Shown here piece after piece: positions 35,413 to 42,743 of a DNA stretch of 64,000 bases. Within the stretch, counting starts at the first letter, position 1; each line of letters begins with the position of its first letter. The stretch is from Fibrella rubiginis (GTDB taxonomy: Bacteria > Bacteroidota > Bacteroidia > Cytophagales > Spirosomataceae), in the NCBI RefSeq assembly GCF_017353185.1, contig NZ_JAFMYV010000007.1, forward strand, positions 124,001-188,000, given 5' to 3'. The notes beneath the pieces were generated by a model, which was given only the letters and a program-made list of their open reading frames with translations, was not told the origin of the DNA and did not search any database. Made by a program: the position numbers and the translations under genes.

Positions 35413-36135
35413 TTATCTACTTCCTCTATTTAAAAGGTCTTCATAGAGTTCAGGAATTACAAAGTTCAAAAAATTTTGACCTAAAGAAGTAATTCGATGC
35501 TTTCTTTCTGTCTTTATAACTGCCCCCCTGTGACGATCTTCAACCATCTTGGCAGTATCCTCATACTCCAGTAACCGCTGAGATTCCATTTCGGATATGA
35601 AACCTTTCCAATCGTTATATCTATTTACGTTTGCGTAGAAATTAGTTCTTCCGGTAGAAATTAAAATAGACGTGATTGTTTCAAGATGATGTACTTGAAC
35701 GTATTCTATAAATACAATCAAATCCAAAAAATCAGGTTTTTGAATTTGATTTTTGATATAGGCTCTAAAAGCATTGGCCATTAGTATTGCCTTATCAAAT
35801 GTGTCATACCGATCTAAATATATAATGATCTTTTCACCAAGTTTTTGTTTTTCCGTTTCGTTCCCTTCATATGAAGCCCAGAACTTTATTTTATCCTCCG
35901 TCGGGATGGATTCCAATTCGGAAATAAAGTAATTAAGTTTTCTAAAGAATATACGGTCTTTTATTCCTGAAAAAACATTGTATACTTTGAAAAATGACCC
36001 GGCAATAGGTAAATCTTTTAAAATGCCTTCCTTCATCTGACTATCGGCAATAACCTCAAGCGAATCTGCAATTAGCTCCATTAAAGGGTCACTAGAAGAG
36101 TTAGAATCACGTAGTTTAGATTTCTCTTTTGCCAT
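35413..36135 (-). CDS. Helical protein of unknown function, defence-island type
   Basis: 240 residues. The N-terminus is acidic and Ser-rich, followed by a weakly hydrophobic stretch (DLPIAGSFFKVYNVFSGIKDRIFFRKL, about residues 40-67). The rest is largely helical, including KIIIYLDRYDTFDKAILMANAFRAYI, and a C-terminal winged-helix-like end (KTERKHRITSLGQNFLNFVIPEL). No catalytic motif was recognised. It converges on the AbiJ-like gene (71-bp gap) and shares its AT-rich composition, so they were probably acquired together. A membrane-associated partner or inhibitor is one possibility, not shown. Confidence 0.6.
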   Translation of the reverse strand: MAKEKSKLRDSNSSSDPLMELIADSLEVIADSQMKEGILKDLPIAGSFFKVYNVFSGIKDRIFFRKLNYFISELESIPTEDKIKFWASYEGNETEKQKLGEKIIIYLDRYDTFDKAILMANAFRAYIKNQIQKPDFLDLIVFIEYVQVHHLETITSILISTGRTNFYANVNRYNDWKGFISEMESQRLLEYEDTAKMVEDRHRGAVIKTERKHRITSLGQNFLNFVIPELYEDLLNRGSR

Positions 36136-36200
36136 TGGGTTAGAAGCCCTTATCGAGCCTATTGGTTTTGTTGATGGGCCGTTCTATGCCCGAACATACA

Positions 36201-36229
36201 CAAAAAAGCCCCGACGTATCGCCAGGGCT
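36201..36229 (-). terminator. Terminator after the XRE gene
   Basis: AGCCC (36207-36211) / GGGCT (36225-36229), with extra CG pairing inside, is followed on the minus strand by a T-run (36201-36206). Confidence 0.7.
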
Positions 36230-36238
36230 GTGTTGCTG

Positions 36239-36691
36239 TTAGAGCTTCTCTCTGAACTCGATATGTAGCTCACCGCCCAGCGCCGTGAACAGGTCGCCCA
36301 ATGTCTTTAGTCCCAGCTTGCGGCTCCCCTGTTCGATGTTGCCGATGACCTGAGCCGGGTAACCAATGGCTTCGCCTAGCTGTGTTTGGGTCATGCCCTT
36401 CCAGCGCCGAAGTCCTGCAATGAGCGCGGGCATCTGATCTGCGGTGTTCGACAGCCTGAACCCTTCGCCGGCGGTCCCGCGTCCGGGTATCACTTCGCCG
36501 GGTAGTTCTATTTCTTCCTCTTCAATTGAAAATGTCTCCTCACTGTCGGTGGGGGGCGTTATTCCGGTCCCGGCTGACTGCATCCGGTCACCTAATGTGC
36601 TGGCTGGTGTTGTGGTGGCTGCTGGCTGGTGTTGTTCTGATACCATTGTAAAGGCCGGACTATCGGCTCCGGCTCCGTGGTTATACTTCAT
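36239..36691 (-). CDS. XRE/HipB-type helix-turn-helix protein, putative antitoxin
   Basis: 150 residues from the ATG at 36691; a TTG at 36727 is unlikely. The first about 80 residues are Pro/Thr/Glu-rich and probably disordered. The HTH is C-terminal: ALIAGLRRWKGMTQTQLGEAIGYPAQVIGNIEQGSRKLGLKTLGDLFTALG. It ends GGELHIEFREKL, as in HipB/HigA-style antitoxins. The start overlaps the upstream ADP-ribosyltransferase gene by 11 bases, so translation is coupled. The likely role is to neutralise and autoregulate that enzyme, inferred from the context. A decayed copy of its tail is at 37393-37530. Confidence 0.78.
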   Translation of the reverse strand: MKYNHGAGADSPAFTMVSEQHQPAATTTPASTLGDRMQSAGTGITPPTDSEETFSIEEEEIELPGEVIPGRGTAGEGFRLSNTADQMPALIAGLRRWKGMTQTQLGEAIGYPAQVIGNIEQGSRKLGLKTLGDLFTALGGELHIEFREKL

Positions 36692-37118
36692 TTGCTTCAA
36701 TCTCAACGGCCACGATCTGGCCGGCAACCTTCACCGTCTTTAGCCGCCTGATGCGTAGGTTCAGGGCTGGCAAAAACAGCGTTTCAGCCTCGCGTGGCGC
36801 ATCACTGTAGACCGCAATGTCCCGGCCTGTTTTACCCTCAATGGTCAACCGAACGTTACCGCCAAACTTAAGGGCTACAGGCTGTAACCGGCTGGCACTG
36901 GAAAAGGCGGCAAAGGTGAGCACCGGGCTACGTTTGATCTGTTCGACGTACTGCTCGATGTTGTCAACCGTGAAGGTCCGGTAGCTTGTGCCGGGCATCA
37001 TAGGCAAGGCGGCTACAGCATTAAACAGGGTCTTGGCCTGCTCGGTGGCAATACCTTGTAACAGGTTGCGGTTGATCGGTCGGTACGCCTCGCGGGTGTA
37101 GTCGGTAATAATCTGCAT
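36681..37118 (-). CDS. Small ADP-ribosyltransferase (ADPrib_exo_Tox-like), putative toxin
   Basis: 145 residues from the ATG at 37118, preceded by GGAGACAAATC; a GTG at 37139 is possible. The whole protein is one R-S-E type ADP-ribosyltransferase fold. It opens ITDYTREAYRPINRNL, the signature helix of the exoenzyme family. It then has Tyr-Arg (YR, R47), the strand motif FSSAS (72-76) and the ExE catalytic pair in APREAETLFLP (E110, E112), which is typical of arginine-modifying enzymes. It has no signal peptide or secretion marker, so it should act inside the cell that makes it. Overlap with the XRE gene suggests a toxin-antitoxin or anti-phage module. Confidence 0.75.
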   Translation of the reverse strand: MQIITDYTREAYRPINRNLLQGIATEQAKTLFNAVAALPMMPGTSYRTFTVDNIEQYVEQIKRSPVLTFAAFSSASRLQPVALKFGGNVRLTIEGKTGRDIAVYSDAPREAETLFLPALNLRIRRLKTVKVAGQIVAVEIEANEV

Positions 37119-37202
37119 GATTTGTCTCCGATAGTTCACCTCGGTAGCGGGCTTTCAACTATGACCAAAGATAATACAAAAATATATTAGAAACAAGTCG
37201 GC

Positions 37203-37372
37203 TGATCAAAAGAACCCCGGCTATGTGTCGGGGTTCGTGCATTATAGCCTGACAAGTACTTACTGCTGGTAGTACTCTAGCTCAGTGATGGCCTCGAATA
37301 ACAGGGCCTTTAACTGGCTGTTGATCACCTCATCTTCTGCCAACCATCCGGCGCAATGGTTGGACGTACTGG
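37203..37372 (-). pseudogene. Truncated copy of the 3' end of the 38434-38871 gene
   Basis: On the minus strand an open frame ending at 37260 reads WLAEDEVINSQLKALLFEAITELEYYQQ. It is parallel to WLAKDDAINSELETLLLAAITELQHYQ of 38434-38871. The similarity continues through the downstream terminator (37207-37232 versus 38384-38406). No start remains. It is a recombination remnant that left a working terminator upstream of the ADP-ribosyltransferase gene. Confidence 0.8.
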
Positions 37373-37392
37373 TTTACTCAATGGTCTATTCT

Positions 37393-37530
37393 CTACAACA
37401 GGCAAATAATCTCCTGCTCTTGCCTGCTGTTGAAAAGGCATGTAATCTGCTCTTTGTCTACCTCGATTTTGGAGACACATGTAGACTTCTCGCGGAAGTC
37501 GATACGTAATTCACCGCTATTAAGCCATCT
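37393..37530 (-). pseudogene. Remnant of an XRE antitoxin-like gene (3' part)
   Basis: The minus-strand frame contains NSGELRIDFREKS, closely similar to the end of the XRE protein 36239-36691 (GGELHIEFREKL). It then runs on for about 30 further residues to a stop at 37393. The HTH is gone. It suggests that a second XRE-type module once stood here. Confidence 0.65.
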
Positions 37531-37569
37531 GTTTATGCTCGAACGCAAAGAAAATACGCTTACTACAAA

Positions 37570-37598
37570 AACGCCCGACAGCATAACCATCGGGCGTT
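37570..37598 (-). terminator. Orphan terminator hairpin
   Basis: AACGCCCGA (37570-37578) / TCGGGCGTT (37590-37598), followed on the minus strand by a T-run. No intact gene precedes it. Confidence 0.65.
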
Positions 37599-37696
37599 CT
37601 AATACCTAATTGGGTATAATATAGTACTTGCCTAACCTGGCGAATGTTAGATTGTTTTTGAGTGCTACCGGTTGGTTACAGGCTATACTTCACACG

Positions 37697-37729
37697 AAAA
37701 CGCCCAACAGTACCACCGTTGAGCGTTTT
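37697..37729 (-). terminator. Second orphan terminator hairpin, related sequence
   Basis: Arms 37697-37708 / 37718-37729 with one mismatch. The core ACGCCCAAC..GTTGAGCGT resembles the hairpin at 37570-37598. It marks another lost minus-strand gene. Confidence 0.55.
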
Positions 37730-37730
37730 A

Positions 37731-38064
37731 TCACTACCTAAGAGTTTGATTCAATAACTCGTTGAGTTAACACGATGTAACCGGCTTTGTTGTTGTTACG
37801 TGGTCGGTAGTCTGTTATAGTTTGATTAAAAGAACCACGACGATACGCTGACCAGTTTAAGCCATGACTCCGTTGGAAGGCGTTTCAGTGACCAGACCGC
37901 GCCCGTATACATCTCACCGTTAGGGGCATCGACACATCAGATTCAGAACGAATCGTCAAAAGAGTACCAAATGCACATACATGGCTTTTTAGATGAGTAT
38001 ATCTAAACGTCACGTTTTTTTTACCCTGAGTAGTTCTTTTGCCTGTCGACAAAATACTCAGTAT
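37731..38064. other. Gene-free stretch in the element
   Basis: About 330 bases between the orphan terminator and the small plus-strand gene. No ORF with protein-like composition was seen in either strand. It probably contains the promoter of 38065-38310 and remnants of deleted genes. Confidence 0.4.
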
Positions 38065-38310
38065 ATGGTTTATCTAACTGAAAAAGAGCTGACTACAGCC
38101 ACGGTATCGGCTGAGCGAATGATGGTAGTCTATGCGCCAACCAAACGAACGATGTTCAAGGTACATGTACCCAGCCGGCTAATGCCAGAGACTGTACAAC
38201 CCGCTAAACTCGCTTTGAAACGGCGCGAGCACCCTGGCTATAAACTTACCTGGAAACGCGTTGGAGGTGACTCTGATTGGGAATTAGTCACAGAATACCG
38301 GATCGTATAG
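38065..38310 (+). CDS. Small protein of unknown function
   Basis: 81 residues from the ATG at 38065; an ATG at 37993 would add a 24-residue Phe/Ser-rich stretch. The protein is basic and beta-rich (RMMVVYAPTKRTMFKVHVPSRL, GYKLTWKRVGGDSDWELVTEYRIV). No family was recognised. It is one of the few plus-strand genes in the element and lies between decayed genes. It could be a small regulator or anti-defence protein, but nothing in the sequence shows this. Confidence 0.45.
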   Translation: MVYLTEKELTTATVSAERMMVVYAPTKRTMFKVHVPSRLMPETVQPAKLALKRREHPGYKLTWKRVGGDSDWELVTEYRIV

Positions 38311-38383
38311 CCAGCCTGGTAGTGTACGCTTAAGGATGTCGTTTTCTCCCTAAACTAGGCGCAAGGTGGTAGGAGCAAGAAAA

Positions 38384-38406
38384 AACCCCGACACATAGCC
38401 AGGGTT
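38384..38406 (-). terminator. Terminator after the 38434-38871 gene
   Basis: AACCC (38384-38388) / GGGTT (38402-38406) with a GACACATAGCC interior, then a minus-strand T-run. It is homologous to the hairpin at 37207-37232. Confidence 0.65.
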
Positions 38407-38433
38407 CGTTCATTATAGCCTGATAGGTACTTA

Positions 38434-38871
38434 CTACTGGTAGTGTTGCAGTTCAGTGATGGCCGCCAATAACAGCGTTTCTAACTCGCTGTTGATTGCG
38501 TCGTCTTTTGCCAGCCATACGGCGTAATCATCGGACGGATCGGCCTTCCAGATTCTTATGTCGTTGTCGTTGCGCTCGTCGATCAATCGTTCTAGAATAG
38601 CCTCGTCGAAGGTTGGGGTAATGTCGGTACGGGGGCTCATAGTACGTAGGTCTAAAAGTCTTTTTTCAACGTCCCAAGAAAGCCCATCAATACGGTTCTC
38701 GACAACTTCAAGTGCGTTGTAGTCTTCCCGGCTTTTACTTCGGGCAAGTTGGCGGATAGACTCTTTGCGACCATACAGTAGAGCCCGAAGGTAGGGGGCG
38801 GCATCTGATACGTGAATACTGCCCAGAGAAAGGGTAAACGATTGGGGGGCGGGTGTGTTAGCCGTTGCCAT
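38434..38871 (-). CDS. Hypothetical element protein
   Basis: 145 residues, acidic, mostly helical. It contains LGSIHVSDAAPYLRALLYGRKESIRQLARSKS and ends INSELETLLLAAITELQHYQ. No catalytic or binding motif was recognised. A duplicated 3' fragment at 37203-37372 shows the gene has been copied within the element, so it was once part of repeated cassettes beside XRE-type genes. A role in the same modules is possible but unproven. Confidence 0.6.
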   Translation of the reverse strand: MATANTPAPQSFTLSLGSIHVSDAAPYLRALLYGRKESIRQLARSKSREDYNALEVVENRIDGLSWDVEKRLLDLRTMSPRTDITPTFDEAILERLIDERNDNDIRIWKADPSDDYAVWLAKDDAINSELETLLLAAITELQHYQ

Positions 38872-39514
38872 GTTGTTTGGGGTTCCCTGTTTTTGGGGCT
38901 AGTGCGTCGTTGCCGTTGGGGAATGACCTAAGTATAGGGAACGGCCTTGGTGAATCCAAGCATTTGAGAAACTTTTTCGCGTATACGGTTACTTGTTGCG
39001 AATGCATCTGCTTTTTGCTGCCTGCCCTTCTTATGGCCTGATACACCCCTGTAAAGGGTCTGGTATTACATGTTTGGCCCCGTAGCTGGCTGGCATAACA
39101 GAATAGAACCGGAGGTAAACAAAAGAAGCGTCGACAGATTGAGCCGGTTTGTTCTCAACTTCTGTGCTCATCACGCCAAAAGCCCGTTAGTGTCGGCGTC
39201 ATTCAATACAGGTACCGAATGGCAATATTTTCATGTAATCTACCGGGGGGTATTTGGGTCAGGGGTACGGGCTTTTTTGGGACGGGGGGCTAACCCTACA
39301 ATCTGGCTATCAGCGAAAAAAATACAATTAAAATTTACAAATCTGGTCACTTTGCTCATGTGTTTAAACGACTGATTATCAAACTACTTGTGATAATTAC
39401 GCGGGCGCGTATAGCGGGTATTGCGTGATGTGGTGAGTGGCAGGGGGAATAGAAGGGAGAAAGGGGTAGTACAGCCATGTCGTATTACTTCACCGTCAAG
39501 CGTAGAGAATTTTA
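38872..39514. other. About 640-bp region without a confident gene
   Basis: One plus-strand ORF (39070-39375) exists but has no protein-like pattern. The region contains G-runs near 39245-39290. Probably regulatory or decayed. Confidence 0.4.
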
Positions 39515-39748
39515 CTAACTCTTCAATGCCGCTCCCTTTTTTATAAGCAAAAAAGCGAGAATGGTTATCAAAATACCTCCTAAAAGTCTGCCTACTATTT
39601 CGGCGCGTCTCTCACTACTAACCTCAGATGTTAACGCATCTACTAGAGCATAGAATGTTGGAAACATTTGCTTTAATGCAGTGACCAGCACTATTACCCC
39701 GAAGATTAGTAAAATCCAACCGGAGGTGATTTTTAAAATCTTTTTCAT
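39515..39748 (-). CDS. Small two-helix membrane protein
   Basis: 77 residues. One membrane helix spans about residues 9-27 (SGWILLIFGVIVLVTAL) and another about 52-69 (GRLLGGILITILAFLLI), joined by a polar loop with EVSSERRAEIVG, with a basic C-terminus. The size and layout recall holins or small toxin/immunity membrane proteins, but there is no family match. It is on the same strand as, and downstream of, the virion-like gene across a 38-bp palindrome. Confidence 0.55.
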   Translation of the reverse strand: MKKILKITSGWILLIFGVIVLVTALKQMFPTFYALVDALTSEVSSERRAEIVGRLLGGILITILAFLLIKKGAALKS

Positions 39749-39858
39749 ATCTATTCACGCAAAATTGCAAGACAATATATAATTCGTTTTTGAAACATAT
39801 ATAGAATAGTACTGCCGGGTAGTACTTTCAACACAATCAACCGGACATATCTAAATAC

Positions 39859-39896
39859 AAGAAAGGGGCCAACGTGCGCACGTTGGCCCCTTTCTT
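39859..39896. terminator. 38-bp perfect palindromic terminator
   Basis: 39859-39896 is exactly self-complementary (centre AACGTGCGCACGTT) with AAGAAAGGGG / CCCCTTTCTT ends. It lies 10 bp after the virion-like gene stop, and either orientation could terminate. Confidence 0.8.
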
Positions 39897-39905
39897 ATAT
39901 ATCCA

Positions 39906-41510
39906 CTACGGATTAGGTCCAAGCAAAAAGTCGCGTAACTCCTGCGCTCGAAGCTGCTGTTTTCGACTTGGTATCAAGCCGGATAGCGGCGAACGGCTAC
40001 CCGTTTCGGCTGGAGCACTGATCACCGTTTGTGCCCGCTTCTCGTCGCTGTTGTTGGTGGCCGACGTAGCGCCGATTTGATTGGCTGCCAGTGCTGAGTA
40101 AGGGATGGGCAGTAGTACGGTTACGTCGTGGCTTTTATCCGGTCTGCCGTCTTTGCCTACCTGGTCGATGATGTTAGCCGTAGCCAACACATGCGGAACC
40201 CGGCCAACACCCGGAGCGCCGCCCTCTCCTTTGACGTGAAAGATGCGGTTCGTATCCACTCGTCTAAACAGGATGGGGCTTTCATCGGCATTACCAACCC
40301 GCTGACCATTGACCGTAACCGATGTGAGATTAGAAGCTATCAGGCCGGGCGCCTGTTTGCCCTCCGTATCGGGCGGGAGTAGGGGGGCTATATCGGATTC
40401 GATACCGACGGTCTGAGCCAGCAGTCTACCCACTTCGCCACCTACGCCATGCGATACCATCACCTCACTGCCATTCATGGTAATGGCCTTCCCGTTGGGC
40501 CCCCTGGCAATCGAAAGGCTTGTCTTTGGTGGTGCCCATATGTTTTGCACGATCCCGGCACTACCCGTACTGCCTTTGGCCTCGGCCTGCGCTTTCTGGG
40601 CCTGGGCGTTCTTTAGGCTGACCTCGGCACTGGTTCGATGGCGTTCTAGGCTCATGCCTTCTCGCTGGATAGCCAAACCCTGTCCCTGGTAGTTTAATGC
40701 CTGCTGACGGAAGGCGTTTTGCTGGGCTTGGTCCTGCGCCTCCCACGGGCTTTGTGAATCCATCTTCCACGTCCTCCCGCCTCGATAATCCAGCCGTTTG
40801 ATGTAGTCGGCGGCTTCGGCGGGGGTTAGTCCTTCGCTGATCAGTCGGTCTTCTAGGTCCTGGTGGGTGACCTCAAAAGCCTTGTACTGTGGCCGCCCTC
40901 CTGCCTTACCCACGTATTGCCCGTAGGGGCTTTGGGCGTGGTGGTTCTTATCGAAGTAGTCCCACACATTTTTCGGCGCATCATAGGCACCCTGGAAATG
41001 AAGAGTATCAGTTCTGCCCTGCATGTAGTCGGCGTAATGCTGATCGAAGTTCCCTACAATGAGCTTACCCTTTGCCTCAGCATCTTTAGCCAACGCATAG
41101 TTAGCCATATTCTGGATCGCCCTCGTGTAGAGCGGATGGCTAACGAGTTGCTTGGCGAACTGCTTGGCTGCAAAGTCGCCTCGTTCACGCTGGTAGCGGG
41201 TCACGTCGCCGCCGTAGTCATCGCGTAATTCGGCTTCTACCTGCTGGCGAAACGGTTCGGTCAGGTTCAGATTAAGCCGGGCTTTATCGGGGGCTAGTAG
41301 ACTCTGCTGGTCGATGGCTGACAGGGTGTTTTGCACCTGCCCTAAAGCGGTACGTTTCTGGTCAGCGGCTTGTGCTGCCTGCTGCTGGTCGAGTTGCACT
41401 AATTGCAGATTGGCGGCCTTATCGGCGCGTTCTTGGGCGAAGTTGCGGGTTGGCATGAGGGCCTGTGCCAGGCCAGCCGAAAAACGTGGATTTGCGGGGA
41501 TTCCAAACAT
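39906..41510 (-). CDS. Virion-structural-like coiled-coil protein (unknown)
   Basis: 534 residues. Gln/Ala-rich coiled-coil stretches occur at about residues 25-70 and 250-315. Between them is a region with PLYTRAIQNMANYALAKDAEAKGKL and QYKAFEVTHQDLEDRLISEGLTPAEAADYIKRLDY. The C-terminal half is beta-rich (ITMNGSEVMVSHGVGGEVGRLL, TNRIFHVKGEGG) and ends RAQELRDFLLG. The opening FGIPANPRFSAGLAQAL and the overall layout resemble internal virion or portal-associated proteins of Bacteroidota phages. No other structural gene is present. The identification is by resemblance only. Confidence 0.45.
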   Translation of the reverse strand: MFGIPANPRFSAGLAQALMPTRNFAQERADKAANLQLVQLDQQQAAQAADQKRTALGQVQNTLSAIDQQSLLAPDKARLNLNLTEPFRQQVEAELRDDYGGDVTRYQRERGDFAAKQFAKQLVSHPLYTRAIQNMANYALAKDAEAKGKLIVGNFDQHYADYMQGRTDTLHFQGAYDAPKNVWDYFDKNHHAQSPYGQYVGKAGGRPQYKAFEVTHQDLEDRLISEGLTPAEAADYIKRLDYRGGRTWKMDSQSPWEAQDQAQQNAFRQQALNYQGQGLAIQREGMSLERHRTSAEVSLKNAQAQKAQAEAKGSTGSAGIVQNIWAPPKTSLSIARGPNGKAITMNGSEVMVSHGVGGEVGRLLAQTVGIESDIAPLLPPDTEGKQAPGLIASNLTSVTVNGQRVGNADESPILFRRVDTNRIFHVKGEGGAPGVGRVPHVLATANIIDQVGKDGRPDKSHDVTVLLPIPYSALAANQIGATSATNNSDEKRAQTVISAPAETGSRSPLSGLIPSRKQQLRAQELRDFLLGPNP

Positions 41511-41533
41511 GAGAGATTAGGGAGTATAGTCAG

Positions 41534-42619
41534 TTAAAGAAATTCAATAAGTGCCGGGTCAGGTCGAAAAACGGTGCCGGGTTTCCAATCGGTCAGCGTC
41601 GTTACAATCCTGGGCGGTGGTGCGGGCATCAGTAAGAAGTCGGCAAGGTCTAGCCCGTCCTTCCGCTGCTGCTCGGTGGCGTTGTCTTCGAGTAGTGATG
41701 AGACACGGACCCGATAGCCCTCGGCTCGCATGGCCTCGGCTCGTTTCGACCAATCATCGAAGGCGTTCAGGTCAGGATAGAGCACGACCCTACGGCCTTT
41801 CAGTCCGGCCAACCGTGACGGCTTCGCGTAACTCTTAGCGCCAAAGGCAAGCCAAATAAATTGCGGAAAGTGCCCAGCGCACACAACGGCGGTTTTACAC
41901 GCCTCCACGATGGCCACGGGCTTATCTGTCGGCTCGGTGTATAGCTGGTGAAGCCCGAAGGTGACCGGCCACGTCTCGTTCTGTTCTAACCACTCCGGTA
42001 TGGATTCGCCGCGTTGTCTGTACTGCCAGCTCAAGCAACTTCCTGCCGATCCGAAGTGATCTTTACTCCGGTGCCAGTCCTCGCGAAACAGAACGACCTG
42101 CCCACCTCTTACGCGCTGCTGCTCATCTATGATCCAAAATACGGTAGCTCCTGGCCAACGTTTCGACGTACCGATCTGGAACCGTTTCAACAGGTCTTCG
42201 GCTTTCTGCTGCCCAAAACGACTACATAGTAAAGTAGCAAACTGGTTGCTGTCGTAGTGGCCTAATGTCTTTCTGAATACCTCATCGGGTAGGGTGTAAA
42301 TCGGCTCTTCGACTACCGGGCAAGGTGTGGGTGTCGTGTGGCGGGTGTAGCTCGGTGGCAGTGGATTGGCTGTTTTCCAGTGCTCGAACACCTCGTCGGC
42401 GTAGCTTGTACCCTGTGGGCCACTATGGTATGGGCTGAGATGATAGCCGCAATTACTCTCCCGGTCGCATCGCCCAAACTCTTCGGGTAATACTTCTCCG
42501 GCCTGGCTATCGACGTAGCGCGACAGGGTACGCCGATGTTTTGGCCCGCACTGTGGGCAATCTCCCTTGATCGCCTTTTTAGGCAGATGATAGCGATATT
42601 CGGTTGAGTTAGCTGGCAT
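41534..42619 (-). CDS. Zinc-finger/Toprim primase-like protein (DUF6371 type)
   Basis: 361 residues. The N-terminal zinc ribbon KGDCPQCGPKHRRTLSRYVD..GRCDRESNCGYH has two Cys pairs. The C-terminal Toprim-like fold reads PVAIVEACKTAVVCAGHF (catalytic Glu), GRRVVLYPDLNAFDDW (Asp) and DGLDLADFLL. This is the plan of plasmid/phage primases and of DUF6371 proteins from Bacteroidota mobile elements. It probably primes element replication together with the ATPase encoded upstream (42698-43957), separated only by the hexamer cluster. Confidence 0.75.
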   Translation of the reverse strand: MPANSTEYRYHLPKKAIKGDCPQCGPKHRRTLSRYVDSQAGEVLPEEFGRCDRESNCGYHLSPYHSGPQGTSYADEVFEHWKTANPLPPSYTRHTTPTPCPVVEEPIYTLPDEVFRKTLGHYDSNQFATLLCSRFGQQKAEDLLKRFQIGTSKRWPGATVFWIIDEQQRVRGGQVVLFREDWHRSKDHFGSAGSCLSWQYRQRGESIPEWLEQNETWPVTFGLHQLYTEPTDKPVAIVEACKTAVVCAGHFPQFIWLAFGAKSYAKPSRLAGLKGRRVVLYPDLNAFDDWSKRAEAMRAEGYRVRVSSLLEDNATEQQRKDGLDLADFLLMPAPPPRIVTTLTDWKPGTVFRPDPALIEFL

Positions 42620-42639
42620 GACTTAGGCTGGTTTCTAAA

Positions 42640-42743
42640 GTTTCCAGTTTCCAAACCCCTAGAGAATCGGAAACTGGAAACTTTTCTGATCTTGAGTTTA
42701 CCGAGAGTTTCCTGTAGGAAACTGTGAGGAAACTTCGGTTTCC
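42640..42743. other. Cluster of eight GTTTCC/GGAAAC hexamers, candidate replication origin
   Basis: Exact hexamers start at 42640, 42647, 42669, 42676, 42707, 42717, 42728 and 42738 in both orientations. 42637-42652 and 42669-42684 form a perfect 16-bp inverted repeat. The cluster lies between the primase-like and helicase-like genes and overlaps the 3' end of the latter, a typical position for iterons. Confidence 0.6.

Noticed and set aside
39070..39375. 101-residue plus-strand ORF in the element
   Set aside because: No recognisable domain, odd composition with G-run translation, and no neighbouring operon; kept as non-coding.
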